From Ensifer adhaerens (GTDB lineage Bacteria > Pseudomonadota > Alphaproteobacteria > Rhizobiales > Rhizobiaceae), in assembly GCF_028993555.1 (NCBI RefSeq), contig NZ_CP118611.1:986001-1050000 (forward strand): a stretch of DNA of 64,000 nucleotides. The letters run 5' to 3'. Positions within the stretch are counted from its first letter, which is position 1, and every line of letters starts with the position of its first letter. Under the pieces are notes generated by a model. The model had not been told where the DNA came from. It was given only the letters and a program-made list of their open reading frames with translations, and searched no databases. Positions 1 through 8,587 of this stretch are shown here, piece by piece. A program made the position numbers and the translations under genes.

Positions 1-1051
1 CGGACTTCTCCTTGCGCAGCGACACTGCCTGGGGATGGTCGGCACTGAAGCTCTGCGTGACTTCCTGTTCGCGCTTGCTGACCGCAAGGTAGCGGGTGCG
101 CAGCTCTCGGATGACGGAGTTGTCGCCCTCCTTGGCCGAAATCGTGGCGTTCTTGACCGCGGTTTCGGGCCCCTGGTCGACGATCGCCTGGAACTGCTTG
201 AAGCGCGCCGATGCGCTAGCCGTGTCGGCTTGTGCGATGATGAGCTGGCTATTGAGGTCCGCCAGTTGTTGTTCGGACATGAGTTCGCCGCGGGCAAGCG
301 TCAGGCCGTTCTCGCTGCGGTATTTCTCGACCTCAAGCGAAGCGGCCTGCGAGCGTTGCTTGAGATCGGCAAGCCGCTCCTGCAGCCAGACGGAGGCGCG
401 CTCCGTTGCATCGAAATTGGCGTTCAGCTGATCGTTGAGATAGGCATCCGCATAGCCGCGCACGATGGCTGCGGCGAGTTGAGGGTCGCTTGAGCGGTAA
501 GCAAGCGAAATGACGGAGCTTCTGTTGACGCGCTCGACGGCCAGCCCCTGCTGGATAAGTGCGGCCGCCTTCTGGCGCCGGCCGTTGCGCGCAGCCTCCT
601 CCGAGATCTCTGAGCCGAATGAAAAAATGCCGGTCACGGACCTCAGCCAATCCTTCACGACCCCGAAGGGCGATCGCGGCGGATTGAGGACCGTGTCGTT
701 GTCGTCGAGCTTCATCTTGTCGACGACCCGCAAGGCAAGTTCACCGGATTTCAGGATCTCGACGGCGCTCGCCATCTGGGTGTCGAGCAGCTGGCTGTTT
801 TGCGGCGTCGCCTGCTCCTCGGCGTACTTCGAGAGGTTCTCGTCGAGGAGAACCTGCGTCATCGACGTATAAAACGGCGTCGCAAACACGAGATAGACTG
901 CGCCAAGCGCAAGGAACAGCACGACGAACGCGCCAACCAGCCTGGCGCGGCGGACAATGACCGAGAAAAGCCGATCAAGGTCGATGAATTTATCGGGCTC
1001 CTCCATTTCCCGCGGCACGACGCTGTTGAAGGGGAGACTTCTTTGATTCAT
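1..1051 (-). CDS. exoP: Succinoglycan chain-length/transport protein ExoP (Wzc-like), 5' part only
   Basis: The frame starts at the ATG at 1051 and stays open to the window edge, so about 350 N-terminal residues are present and the C-terminal part is missing. The protein begins MNQRSLPFNSV, has a membrane segment near residues 37-58 (VGAFVVLFLALGAVYLVF) followed by a periplasmic Wzz-type region, and carries an alpha-helical, coiled-coil-like stretch from about residue 200. This is the layout of polysaccharide co-polymerases. In S. meliloti ExoP is an inner-membrane protein with a C-terminal tyrosine autokinase domain and sets succinoglycan chain length with ExoQ and ExoT. The kinase domain lies outside this window and cannot be checked. 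It follows exoN at the 3' end of the exoHKLAMONP run, which supports the name. Confidence 0.9.
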   Translation of the reverse strand, partial: MNQRSLPFNSVVPREMEEPDKFIDLDRLFSVIVRRARLVGAFVVLFLALGAVYLVFATPFYTSMTQVLLDENLSKYAEEQATPQNSQLLDTQMASAVEILKSGELALRVVDKMKLDDNDTVLNPPRSPFGVVKDWLRSVTGIFSFGSEISEEAARNGRRQKAAALIQQGLAVERVNRSSVISLAYRSSDPQLAAAIVRGYADAYLNDQLNANFDATERASVWLQERLADLKQRSQAASLEVEKYRSENGLTLARGELMSEQQLADLNSQLIIAQADTASASARFKQFQAIVDQGPETAVKNATISAKEGDNSVIRELRTRYLAVSKREQEVTQSFSADHPQAVSLRKEKS

Positions 1052-1090
1052 TGGGTCGCTCTGTCCGTTTCCCTTTTTTGGTTCGACGGC

Positions 1091-1116
1091 TGGCGCCTCT
1101 TTCGAAAGAGGCGCCA
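1091..1116. other. 26-bp perfect palindrome between exoN and exoP
   Basis: TGGCGCCTCTTTC is followed directly by its reverse complement. It sits 9 bp after the exoN stop codon and 40 bp before the exoP start. In RNA it would form a strong hairpin, but no T-run follows on the minus strand, so it is more likely an attenuating, processing or stabilising structure than a full intrinsic terminator. Confidence 0.6.
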
Positions 1117-1124
1117 AACCAGCT

Positions 1125-2030
1125 CTATGCCGCGCGGATGCGGCCTTCATGAGACAGAACCATGTCCTTGACCGAGGCATAGACCGTGTCGCCGAGATCT
1201 GCGCGCGCGAGCGCAAAGGCGACATTGGCAGCGATAAAGCCTTCCTTTGAGCCGCAGTCGAAGGTGCGCCCTTCATAGGGATGGGCGTGAAACGATTGAT
1301 TTTGCGAGAGTTTCAGCATCCCGTCGGTCAACTGGATTTCGTTCCCGGCACCGCGTTGCTGATGGGCGAGAATGTCGAAGATCTCCGGTTGAAGAATGTA
1401 GCGTCCGTTCAGATAAAAATTTGACGGTGCTTCGCCGGCACGTGGTTTTTCGACCATTTTCGTGACTTTGAAACCGTAGGGAACGGTCGCACCCTTACCG
1501 ACGATGCCATATTTCGAGGCATCTTCCGGGGCGCATTGTTCGACGCCAACGACGTTACCGCCAGTCTGATGGTAGAGATCGACCAGACCAGCCATGCAGC
1601 CACGCTGGCCGTGACACAGCATATCGGGCAGGAGCAGCGCGAAGGGTTCGTCGCCGATCACGTCGCGCGCACACCAGACAGCATGGCCGAGACCAAGCGG
1701 TGCCTGCTGTCGCGTAAAGCTGACCGAGCCGGCGCGCGGCAGCATCTCCTCCAACTCGGAAACCTGGGCATCCTTGCCGGAACGGGTCAGCGACGAGATG
1801 AGTTCCGGCGTGTCGTCGAAGTGGTCCTCGATTGCCTGCTTGTTGCGGCTGGTAACGAAAACGATGTGCTCGATGCCCGCCTGGCGGGCTTCATCGACCG
1901 CATATTGCACGACCGGACGATCGACGATCGTCAACATCTCCTTGGGTATCGCCTTTGTCGCGGGGAGGAACCGGGTTCCATTGCCGGCGACCGGGATCAC
2001 AGCTTTCCTGACGGTCCTGATACGGTCCAT
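1125..2030 (-). CDS. exoN: UTP-glucose-1-phosphate uridylyltransferase ExoN
   Basis: A 301-residue GalU-family nucleotidyltransferase that makes UDP-glucose from UTP and glucose 1-phosphate in the cytoplasm, the glucosyl donor for succinoglycan. The N-terminal signature [17 protein letters not shown] is at residues 16-32, matching the family's GxGTRxLPxTK nucleotide-binding loop. The length is normal for GalU. It lies 4 bp downstream of exoO in the same transcription unit and just before exoP, the S. meliloti order. A housekeeping galU elsewhere is likely, so this copy is probably dedicated to exopolysaccharide. Confidence 0.95.
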   Translation of the reverse strand: MDRIRTVRKAVIPVAGNGTRFLPATKAIPKEMLTIVDRPVVQYAVDEARQAGIEHIVFVTSRNKQAIEDHFDDTPELISSLTRSGKDAQVSELEEMLPRAGSVSFTRQQAPLGLGHAVWCARDVIGDEPFALLLPDMLCHGQRGCMAGLVDLYHQTGGNVVGVEQCAPEDASKYGIVGKGATVPYGFKVTKMVEKPRAGEAPSNFYLNGRYILQPEIFDILAHQQRGAGNEIQLTDGMLKLSQNQSFHAHPYEGRTFDCGSKEGFIAANVAFALARADLGDTVYASVKDMVLSHEGRIRAA

Positions 2031-2034
2031 AGCT

Positions 2035-3051
2035 TTATCCTTTACGTGCGTGAGGGCTATTGCCCGAGGTGGATCGTTCAGCCGCCACCGTCGAAGTGGC
2101 GGACTTCAATCGTGCGGATGGCGTAAGCAAACGGCGCAGCCGCACGGCGATCGGCATCCTGAGGTGCCGAAGCGCTCGGGGGTTGGAGAGAGCCACTAGG
2201 GTGGCCCCAACCAACGATCTGGATTTCAGATGATCGACGAGACGCACAAAGGCATGCGCCTCGCGCAGGCTCCTGTCGCGGCGACGCTGCATAGTCATCG
2301 CTTCGGGATCGATCGAGTGATTTGCGAGGAAGACCCTGTCGGCTGCGATCATCGCCTCGATGTGGCAACGTTCGAGCACGCGGGAGATCGAACCCTCGCG
2401 AATGTGGTAGCAATAGCCGGCCGAGGGATCGACGATGCAACGTCCGCCATGCGCGAGCGCAGACGCCAGCAAGATGTAGTCTTCACCGATCCGGATGGTT
2501 TCCTCGAAGCGAAGGAGATGCTTCTCCAGGAAACGGCGCTCGAAAATCGGCTTCATGTAGCCAAAATTGTAAGTCGAGCGGAAAAGCACATTGGATTGTA
2601 TGAAGGCTGCAAGCGTCAGCATCCGGTGGTGTTCGAGCAGGGCTTCGGGAAACATCCGCTCGATGCGCCCGTCGAGGTTCGCGACGTCGATGTTGTCGAC
2701 GGCAATCTCAGCGCTCGCCGACGACGCCAGCTCGATCATGCGGGAGAGCCGTCGGGGGCTCATCGTATCGTCGGCATCGAGAATGGCGACCCAGTCGCCA
2801 CGTGCGGCTTCAAGCCCGGCATTGCGCGCTCCGCCGGGCCCACGGTTTTTCGCAAGCCGCAACAGCCGCACGCGCGGATCATCGATCTCTTCGACCACGG
2901 CACAAGTGTCGTCTGTGGAGCAATCGTCGACGACGATCACTTCCAGATCGACATTCTCCTGGGCCAGCGCGCTCTCGATAGCGCGCCGGATCGTGTCCGC
3001 GGCGTTATAGGCTGCGACGACAAAGCTGACCTTGGGTGCGGGGAGCGTCAT
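2035..3051 (-). CDS. exoO: Succinoglycan glucosyltransferase ExoO
   Basis: A 338-residue GT-A family 2 glycosyltransferase. The start at 3051 ([16 protein letters not shown]) overlaps the exoM stop as ATGA; the same frame is open further upstream but there it is antisense-like read-through inside exoM. The donor-binding region reads [18 protein letters not shown] and the metal-binding motif is LDADD near residue 100. In S. meliloti ExoO adds the fourth glucose in a beta-1,6 link that starts the side chain. The length is close to the S. meliloti protein. Assignment among the similar GT2 enzymes rests mainly on gene order (exoL, A, M, O, N). Confidence 0.9.
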   Translation of the reverse strand: MTLPAPKVSFVVAAYNAADTIRRAIESALAQENVDLEVIVVDDCSTDDTCAVVEEIDDPRVRLLRLAKNRGPGGARNAGLEAARGDWVAILDADDTMSPRRLSRMIELASSASAEIAVDNIDVANLDGRIERMFPEALLEHHRMLTLAAFIQSNVLFRSTYNFGYMKPIFERRFLEKHLLRFEETIRIGEDYILLASALAHGGRCIVDPSAGYCYHIREGSISRVLERCHIEAMIAADRVFLANHSIDPEAMTMQRRRDRSLREAHAFVRLVDHLKSRSLVGATLVALSNPRALRHLRMPIAVRLRRLLTPSARLKSATSTVAAERSTSGNSPHARKG

Positions 3052-3977
3052 CAGGCGGTCGCAGCCCCGTATTGCTGGAGTTCGCGCACGCCCAAAAGGC
3101 CACTGGCGACGCCTGCATGCATGATGGCGCGCAGCGCGTAGCGCGAGCGGGCGACGGTCGATCCAAGAAGAAGCAGGCTGGCAGCAGCGCAATACCCGGA
3201 CTTGGCCATCGCGCGGGCGATTTCCACCATCTGCCTGCCGGGTTGGCCGCTTGCACTCAACAGGCGCCCATGGGTCTGACCGGAGCGGAAGCGACGCTTG
3301 GCGAGCCAGGCAAGGCGCGCGCGCCTTTCGGGAACCGTCTCGAAGACCAGCGCATCGGCGGCATAGGCGAGGCGTCCGCCGGCCGCATGCATATGGCGGA
3401 AGAACTCCGTGTCCTCGCCGCCGGTTTGGCCGAGCGCCAGGTTGAAGCGCCTGCCGAAGAGGACTGGGCGGGTGAGATCGAGCAGGACATTGCAGGTGTA
3501 GCCGGTGCGGATTTCGCCATCGACCCACACCGGCCGGGTCGAATGAAAGTCGCCGCGCCGCATCCAGTTCGGCGCCGATAGTGCGTATTCGGCGTGAACC
3601 GGGCCCAGCACGACGTCGGCCCCGGTCGTAAGAGCCGTATCGAGCAATTGCAGAAGCCAAGTTCTCGACACGGTCTCGTCGTCATCGACGAAGGCGAGAT
3701 AGTGGCCGGCGCTGTTGTCGAGGCAGGCATTGCGCGCGATCGAGATGTTCGACGCCGGGCAATGCACGTAGAGGATTTCGAAGGGCATGGTCGGGCGCAT
3801 CTGGTTGACCAGCGCCTCGGCACTCGGGGTCGTATCGTTGTCGGCAACGATGACGCGGATGTCGACGTCGGCGGGTACCGTGATGAGCGCCAGCGAATGC
3901 AGCGTTTCGGCAAGTTCGGGACGGCGGAAGGTGCACACCGCTATATCGATATGTTTTCGAAGGAGCGTTTCGGTCAT
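3051..3977 (-). CDS. exoM: Succinoglycan glucosyltransferase ExoM
   Basis: A 308-residue GT2 enzyme starting MTETLLRKHIDIAVCTFRRP at 3977, with its start overlapping the end of exoA by 4 bp and its stop overlapping the exoO start. The DxD-type motif is in LAFVDDDETVS, preceded by IARNACLDNS, which positions the acceptor loop. ExoM adds the third glucose of the repeat unit (beta-1,4) in S. meliloti. The tight overlaps suggest translational coupling through exoA-exoM-exoO. Name assigned by order and length. Confidence 0.9.
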   Translation of the reverse strand: MTETLLRKHIDIAVCTFRRPELAETLHSLALITVPADVDIRVIVADNDTTPSAEALVNQMRPTMPFEILYVHCPASNISIARNACLDNSAGHYLAFVDDDETVSRTWLLQLLDTALTTGADVVLGPVHAEYALSAPNWMRRGDFHSTRPVWVDGEIRTGYTCNVLLDLTRPVLFGRRFNLALGQTGGEDTEFFRHMHAAGGRLAYAADALVFETVPERRARLAWLAKRRFRSGQTHGRLLSASGQPGRQMVEIARAMAKSGYCAAASLLLLGSTVARSRYALRAIMHAGVASGLLGVRELQQYGAATA

Positions 3978-4972
3978 GGCGTCACCCTCCGATTTCGCAA
4001 GGCAAGCAGCTCGCGCCAGAAGCCGGCCGACCAGGCGAAATGCATCACCATGGCCGAAAGGGCTGCAAGCGGGCCGTAGGGGTTCCGCTGCCCGAGGGCC
4101 ATCCACATGCCGTAGCCGATGCAGGCCGCGGCCCAGAGCGCCACCGGCACGACGGCGAGCCAGTTGATGACAGCGAGCAGGGCGCCAATCGCGACGGGTG
4201 CCACGGCGAGCGGCAGAAGCTGCCGCAGGTCCGGCCAGGCGCGATGTTTCAGGACATTGCGCGCGCGCCCGCGTCCATAGCCGAAGTATTGGCGAAAAAG
4301 TGGGCCGACCTTGGCGCGTGGATAGTAGACCATGCTCGTCCGATCGGTCATCCAGATGCGATAGCCGGCCTGGCGGAAGCGGTAGTCGAACTCGGCGTCC
4401 TCGTTGTGGCTGAAGATTTCGTCATAGCCGCCGATCGCCTGAAAGGCGGAGATGCGCATCAGCGCGTGATGCCCATGATCAGCCCAATGGCTCGTGGCGC
4501 CCAGCCGATGTTTGGCGCCGCCATTGCCGAGCTTGGAATTCTGGGCGTAGGCCGTCGCCTTCTGGAAGGGCGTGAAGCCGACCGTCTGCATCGCGACGAC
4601 GACGGAGTCCGCATCGGTATCGAGCGCCTCTTCGACAAGGCGCTCGCAGTAATCGTCGGGATAGGTCCCGTGCGCGTCGATGCGGATCAGGTAATTAAAC
4701 GATGCTCCGTGTTCGGCGACGGCAAGATTGATCGCTGCGCTCTGGATTCGCCTGGGATTGTCGAGGGCAAGAATCGGGGCATTCGCCTTGACGAGGCGGG
4801 CAGCAATCTCGCGCGTGCCATCCGTGCTGCCGCCATCGACGATCAGAATGGCGCCGTTGAGACGCGCCGCTGCCGGCAGTAGTCCTTCAACCAGACCCTC
4901 TAGGTGCTCGGCCTCGTTGAGGCAGGGAATGACGATAAGGGTTCGTGTCGAAGCCAGCCTGTTTTCGGTCAT
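3974..4972 (-). CDS. exoA: Succinoglycan glucosyltransferase ExoA
   Basis: A 332-residue GT2 enzyme. It starts MTENRLASTRTLIVIPCLNE and has the donor-site sequence ILIVDGGSTDGT and RIDAHGTY in place of a plain DxD. Two or three hydrophobic segments in the last 90 residues (LLPLAVAPVAIGALLAVI and following) indicate membrane attachment. In S. meliloti ExoA adds the first glucose (beta-1,3) to the lipid-linked galactose. It overlaps exoL by 4 bp upstream and exoM by 4 bp downstream. Confidence 0.92.
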   Translation of the reverse strand: MTENRLASTRTLIVIPCLNEAEHLEGLVEGLLPAAARLNGAILIVDGGSTDGTREIAARLVKANAPILALDNPRRIQSAAINLAVAEHGASFNYLIRIDAHGTYPDDYCERLVEEALDTDADSVVVAMQTVGFTPFQKATAYAQNSKLGNGGAKHRLGATSHWADHGHHALMRISAFQAIGGYDEIFSHNEDAEFDYRFRQAGYRIWMTDRTSMVYYPRAKVGPLFRQYFGYGRGRARNVLKHRAWPDLRQLLPLAVAPVAIGALLAVINWLAVVPVALWAAACIGYGMWMALGQRNPYGPLAALSAMVMHFAWSAGFWRELLALRNRRVTP

Positions 4973-6174
4973 GACAATCCGCCTTCCTTCTGGGGAGTTG
5001 GGGAAAGGTTCGGCGCGATCCGCGGCGGAGCCGCCGACGTGACCGCCGATAGTCGGCGCACAAGGTTTTCGCAGTCGTTGCGGTTGAAAATCCAGGTATC
5101 AGCCGCGCAAGTCGCGATCCGTCCCGATGCCTCGAGATAGCGCTCGGGTTCGATCGAGCCGAGCAGGGCGCCGAGAGCCTCCGGCGCCGCTTCCTCGAGC
5201 AGCATGCCGAGGCCACGGATGGCCAGGAAGCGGGCCGTCTCGGTACCGCGCAGCGCGATCGGAACCCGACCGAAGCGGCAGCCTTCATAGAGCCGGTTCG
5301 GCAACAACCATTTCGAGTTCTGGCCTTCCTCGAAGAAATCGATCGCCCAGGTGAAGTGCACGTCGGAATAGATGGCGCCAAGATCTTCGGGGCTGCGATA
5401 GGGCCCATGGAACTGCATGAAGGGTTCGTTGCGCACGAAGCCTTCGAAGTCGTCGAACTCGGAATAGGCGGGCCGGCCGCGCATTACGATTTCGAAGCGT
5501 CCTTCCATCCTGCGGGAAAACGCCGACAGAAGTGCCAGTGACTTGCGGCAGCGCAGTGCCCCGAACCAGCCGATCCGCCACGGGCCATCCTCTGGAGGCG
5601 TTGCGCCCGGAACCAGCGGTCGAGCCGTGGTCTCGTCGAGTTCGAGAACCTTGTTTTCCAGCATCATGGTCGGCGCCGAGATGCCGGACAGGGGCCGAAA
5701 GTAGTGCTCGACGAAGGCAGGAGAACTGGTGATCAGTAGCCGGGCATCACGCCCGAGAAACGCCTCGCTTGCCCGCAACGTCTTGCCCGCGATGTCGGGG
5801 CGCAATAGCAGGCGGTGAATGTCGAGGCATTCGTAAACGATCGGTACGTCACCGCCGAAGACACTGAGAGCCTTCCTGGCGATCGCGAGCATGTCGAGGT
5901 TGCGCGCAATGATCACGTCCGGGCGCTCGACATGGCGCAGCGCCTGCCTGAGTGAAAAGCATCCCCTGGCAATCGCGCCGATCCTTTGGGCGAAACGCCC
6001 GTCATGTGTCGTGCCGAGCTCAATGGGCTCGATGCCCTCGATCGCCGCCAGCGGGTTGGCGTTGCGCCGGAACCCGGCAAGCTTGACCCTTGCGCCCCCG
6101 GCAAGGAGCATCAGGACGCGCCGGCGAACGGCGGGGTCGGCAAGATCCTGTGCGAAATAGAGTACCTGCAGCAT
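4969..6174 (-). CDS. exoL: Succinoglycan glucosyltransferase ExoL
   Basis: A 401-residue protein read from MLQVLYFAQDLADPAVRRR at 6174; a start at 6219 (MFSMLGFG) in the same frame is possible. It has a GT-B-like look: an N-terminal half with IIARNLDMLAIAR and VYECLDIHRLLL, and a C-terminal half with GPWRIGWFGALRCRKSL and YEGCRFGRVPIALRGTETARF. These resemble the donor-binding half of GT4-like enzymes. In S. meliloti ExoL adds the second glucose (beta-1,4). Its stop overlaps the exoA start. Confidence 0.9.
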   Translation of the reverse strand: MLQVLYFAQDLADPAVRRRVLMLLAGGARVKLAGFRRNANPLAAIEGIEPIELGTTHDGRFAQRIGAIARGCFSLRQALRHVERPDVIIARNLDMLAIARKALSVFGGDVPIVYECLDIHRLLLRPDIAGKTLRASEAFLGRDARLLITSSPAFVEHYFRPLSGISAPTMMLENKVLELDETTARPLVPGATPPEDGPWRIGWFGALRCRKSLALLSAFSRRMEGRFEIVMRGRPAYSEFDDFEGFVRNEPFMQFHGPYRSPEDLGAIYSDVHFTWAIDFFEEGQNSKWLLPNRLYEGCRFGRVPIALRGTETARFLAIRGLGMLLEEAAPEALGALLGSIEPERYLEASGRIATCAADTWIFNRNDCENLVRRLSAVTSAAPPRIAPNLSPTPQKEGGLS

Positions 6175-6271
6175 GAATACCCGGTTTTCTGCCCGGCCGA
6201 AGCCGAGCATGGAGAACATTGCGTTTCGTGGTTTGAATGCGTCGCCTATGGATGCGGCTTCGGAGTGCCGC

Positions 6272-7054
6272 TTAGTTCGTTCGGCAGGCGACCGACTCGG
6301 CAAACTGGCATTTGTCTCCCGGCGCGGTGAAAGCGATCCGGTCGATCTGCATTGTCGATGGTCCCTTGTAGGAGAAGGCGCCCATCCAATCCGAAAGCGT
6401 GTCGGTTCCCCAAAGGCTGAAGAAGATCTTCTGCGGGTTGGTTGGGATCTTTGCGGGATCGGTCACTTCGTGGACAAGTTCGCCGTTGACGTAGTAGCGG
6501 ATACGTTCCTTCTCCCAGACAAAGGCGTAGTCGTTGAAGCCCTGGTTGGCGCCGCCGGGCACGTCGGCAAGCTTTTCGTTGCCGCCCTTGGCAGAGACAT
6601 ATTGGTTGATCTGAACCTTTGCAGGGTTCTTGCCGAGGACTTCGAAATCGATCTCGTCATGCGGCTTCTTGTCGGCCGGGCCGATATAGGTGAAGAACGC
6701 CGAGTTCAGCCCGGAACCGTCAGCCGTCTTGATACGGGCCTCGTAGGTCCCGTAGCTGAAGCGCTTGCGTGTCTGGATTTCGCCGCAGGCGTAGTTGCGC
6801 TCGCCAAGCTTTCCTTCCGTGAAAGAGAGGTGCGCTATGCCGTTCTCGACCTTCACCTGCTTCTTGGACCAGGTACAGTTCTGATGGGCGCCATTGTTCC
6901 AGCCGTCAGAGACGTACCAGATACTGGTGTCGAGGGTGTCGAAGTTGTCGATGAAGGACGTTGCCTCTGCTGTAGCCTCGGCCTTTACTGGCCCGGCAAG
7001 GCCAATAGCGAGGAGGCTCAACAGGGCGAGGCAGTGAGGTCCAGAAGATCTCAT
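6272..7054 (-). CDS. exoK: Secreted endo-beta-1,3-1,4-glycanase ExoK (GH16)
   Basis: A 260-residue protein with a clear signal peptide (MRSSGPHCLALLSLLAIGLAGPVKA) and a glycoside hydrolase family 16 domain. The catalytic signature EIDFE is in KPHDEIDFEVLGKNP, providing the nucleophile and acid/base glutamates; other family motifs are SAFFTYIG and DYAFVWEKERIRYYVNG. In S. meliloti the enzyme cleaves nascent succinoglycan outside the cell to give low-molecular-weight forms. It is 2 bp after exoH and 97 bp before exoL. The frame is open upstream to 7522 inside exoH, but the signal peptide fixes the start at 7054. Confidence 0.95.
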   Translation of the reverse strand: MRSSGPHCLALLSLLAIGLAGPVKAEATAEATSFIDNFDTLDTSIWYVSDGWNNGAHQNCTWSKKQVKVENGIAHLSFTEGKLGERNYACGEIQTRKRFSYGTYEARIKTADGSGLNSAFFTYIGPADKKPHDEIDFEVLGKNPAKVQINQYVSAKGGNEKLADVPGGANQGFNDYAFVWEKERIRYYVNGELVHEVTDPAKIPTNPQKIFFSLWGTDTLSDWMGAFSYKGPSTMQIDRIAFTAPGDKCQFAESVACRTN

Positions 7055-7056
7055 GG

Positions 7057-8190
7057 TCAGGTCCTTTGCTGTGATGAAAGTTCGGCGCGCGCTTCCGCCG
7101 GCCGCGCAATTGCGCCGCGGGCGGCGGAAGCGCGGCTGCCGGTCAGGATTGCGGTCAGGTTCGGAAGCCTGCGACCGGCAAGGCCGTAGGCGGCGACAAG
7201 GATTGCGATCGTGATGAACGGAACCGTGTAGTAAAAGGCGGGGTAGTATCCAAAGCCCGTGCGGTTCCAGATCATCCAGAAAAGAACAAGCAGCGGATAG
7301 TGGGTACAGAAGATCCAGAAGCTGAGCCCGCCGCCGCGCGCAAGAGATGCGCCGAAGCGCGTGCGAACCAGCAGTTCGGAAACGGCCCAGGAGCCGAGGA
7401 TGCCGGACAGCGCAGTCAGGCTGCGCAGCATGTCGACCCAGACCGGGAAGTCGGGTCCATATTGATAGAGCACGACCGAAAGCAGCAGGGAGGCGCCAAA
7501 GACTGCAATCGTGATCGCCCACGAAAAGCGATCGAGGCTGCGAACGTCAACGCGATGCAGGCTCATATAGATGCCGGCGCTGAAGCCGAAGAGGATCGAC
7601 TTCTTCAGGAAGATGCCGTTTGGCAGCGGCAGCACGGCATAGGCGAACAGTACTGCGAGCGTCGGCATTGGATAGCGCTTGATCAGCCAAGCCAAGACAG
7701 GTGAGAGCACGATGCAAAGCAGCAGGTCGCGCAGGAAGTAGAGCGGAACGTTGATTGGCAGATCCTCAAGCGCCACGGCGAGGTTCAGCCATTCGCGAAC
7801 GTTTGCGTCCACGACATCCGGCAAGTAGCCGAAGCCGATACCCTTTTTTTGCGCAATGAAGGCCAACGCGAGAAAAGCGATATTCCAAAGGAGGAAGGGC
7901 AACAGGACGGTTCTGGCCTTGGTCTTGAGCGTCTTGCCGTAGTCGAAGCTGTCGATGCCACGGCGAAACAAGAGATAGCCGGAGATCGCGCTGAGGCACG
8001 GGACGCCGACACGAAAGAGGCTGTCGCCAAGAAAGACGCGCAGCCAGTCGAGCGCCCCATAGGTACCGACATACGGGCTCGTGGCCGGATCATGCGGCAC
8101 ATGCACAAAGACGATGCCGGAGATCAGCACGATGCGCATCAGATTGATCCGCGACGAGATGTTCGCGTTCACATCCACGATGTCCGTCAC
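7057..8190 (-). CDS. exoH: Succinoglycan succinyltransferase ExoH
   Basis: A membrane acyltransferase of the acyltransferase-3 family, about 377 residues with some ten hydrophobic segments, the first being MRIVLISGIVFVHVPHD with the family's conserved His. In S. meliloti ExoH transfers succinate to the side chain of succinoglycan, a modification needed for ExoK cleavage and symbiotic function. I chose the GTG at 8190 (VTDIVDVNANISSRINL) because the residues upstream look non-coding in character; an ATG at 8250 would add 20 residues. It is the likely first gene of the exoHKLAMONP run. Confidence 0.88.
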   Translation of the reverse strand: MTDIVDVNANISSRINLMRIVLISGIVFVHVPHDPATSPYVGTYGALDWLRVFLGDSLFRVGVPCLSAISGYLLFRRGIDSFDYGKTLKTKARTVLLPFLLWNIAFLALAFIAQKKGIGFGYLPDVVDANVREWLNLAVALEDLPINVPLYFLRDLLLCIVLSPVLAWLIKRYPMPTLAVLFAYAVLPLPNGIFLKKSILFGFSAGIYMSLHRVDVRSLDRFSWAITIAVFGASLLLSVVLYQYGPDFPVWVDMLRSLTALSGILGSWAVSELLVRTRFGASLARGGGLSFWIFCTHYPLLVLFWMIWNRTGFGYYPAFYYTVPFITIAILVAAYGLAGRRLPNLTAILTGSRASAARGAIARPAEARAELSSQQRT

Positions 8191-8587
8191 CCCTATCTGC
8201 CAGCGCCATTTCCAGGCGACCGTTTCAACAGAGCAGACCAGAGCCCGCATTCATTGTGCTAAAGGCTAGGCCCGGGCACGGATGAAAATATGGCGCCGCA
8301 ACAAACGAATCGGTCGCACTTTGTTGCGACGCAACATTCAGCTTCCCCCGTATTCTAGGAATGTTTGCCCATTTGTGCGCCGATGCCGGGCAAAAAAGCC
8401 TATGCCATCGGCGCTTGCGGAATATTATCAGCTACTTATTTGCTGATGCTTTTACTTGTGTCTCGCGCTATGGCTCGCGGCAAAATTGTTCTATTTTTCT
8501 CTTTTGTCATGCGACAAACGGCCAACACAGGCGCCAGCCGCCCCGAAATGCGGCGAGGGTGAGGCAGTTTTCGGCCGCTAAAATCGG
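8191..8587. other. exoT-exoH intergenic region; exoI not found
   Basis: About 400 bp without a convincing gene. S. meliloti carries exoI, a nuclease-like secreted protein gene, between exoH and exoT; no frame here encodes such a protein. The stretch is more AT-rich than its surroundings near 8400-8520 and should hold the exoH promoter. It also holds the inverted repeat at 8297-8328. Confidence 0.7.
8297..8328. promoter_or_regulatory. 9-bp inverted repeat upstream of exoH
   Basis: CGCAACAAA (8297-8305) is repeated inverted as TTTGTTGCG (8320-8328), with 14 bp between. Lying about 100-140 bp upstream of the exoH start on the transcribed side, it could be an operator or an RNA hairpin. No T-run follows it, so it is not a typical terminator. 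Confidence 0.4.
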
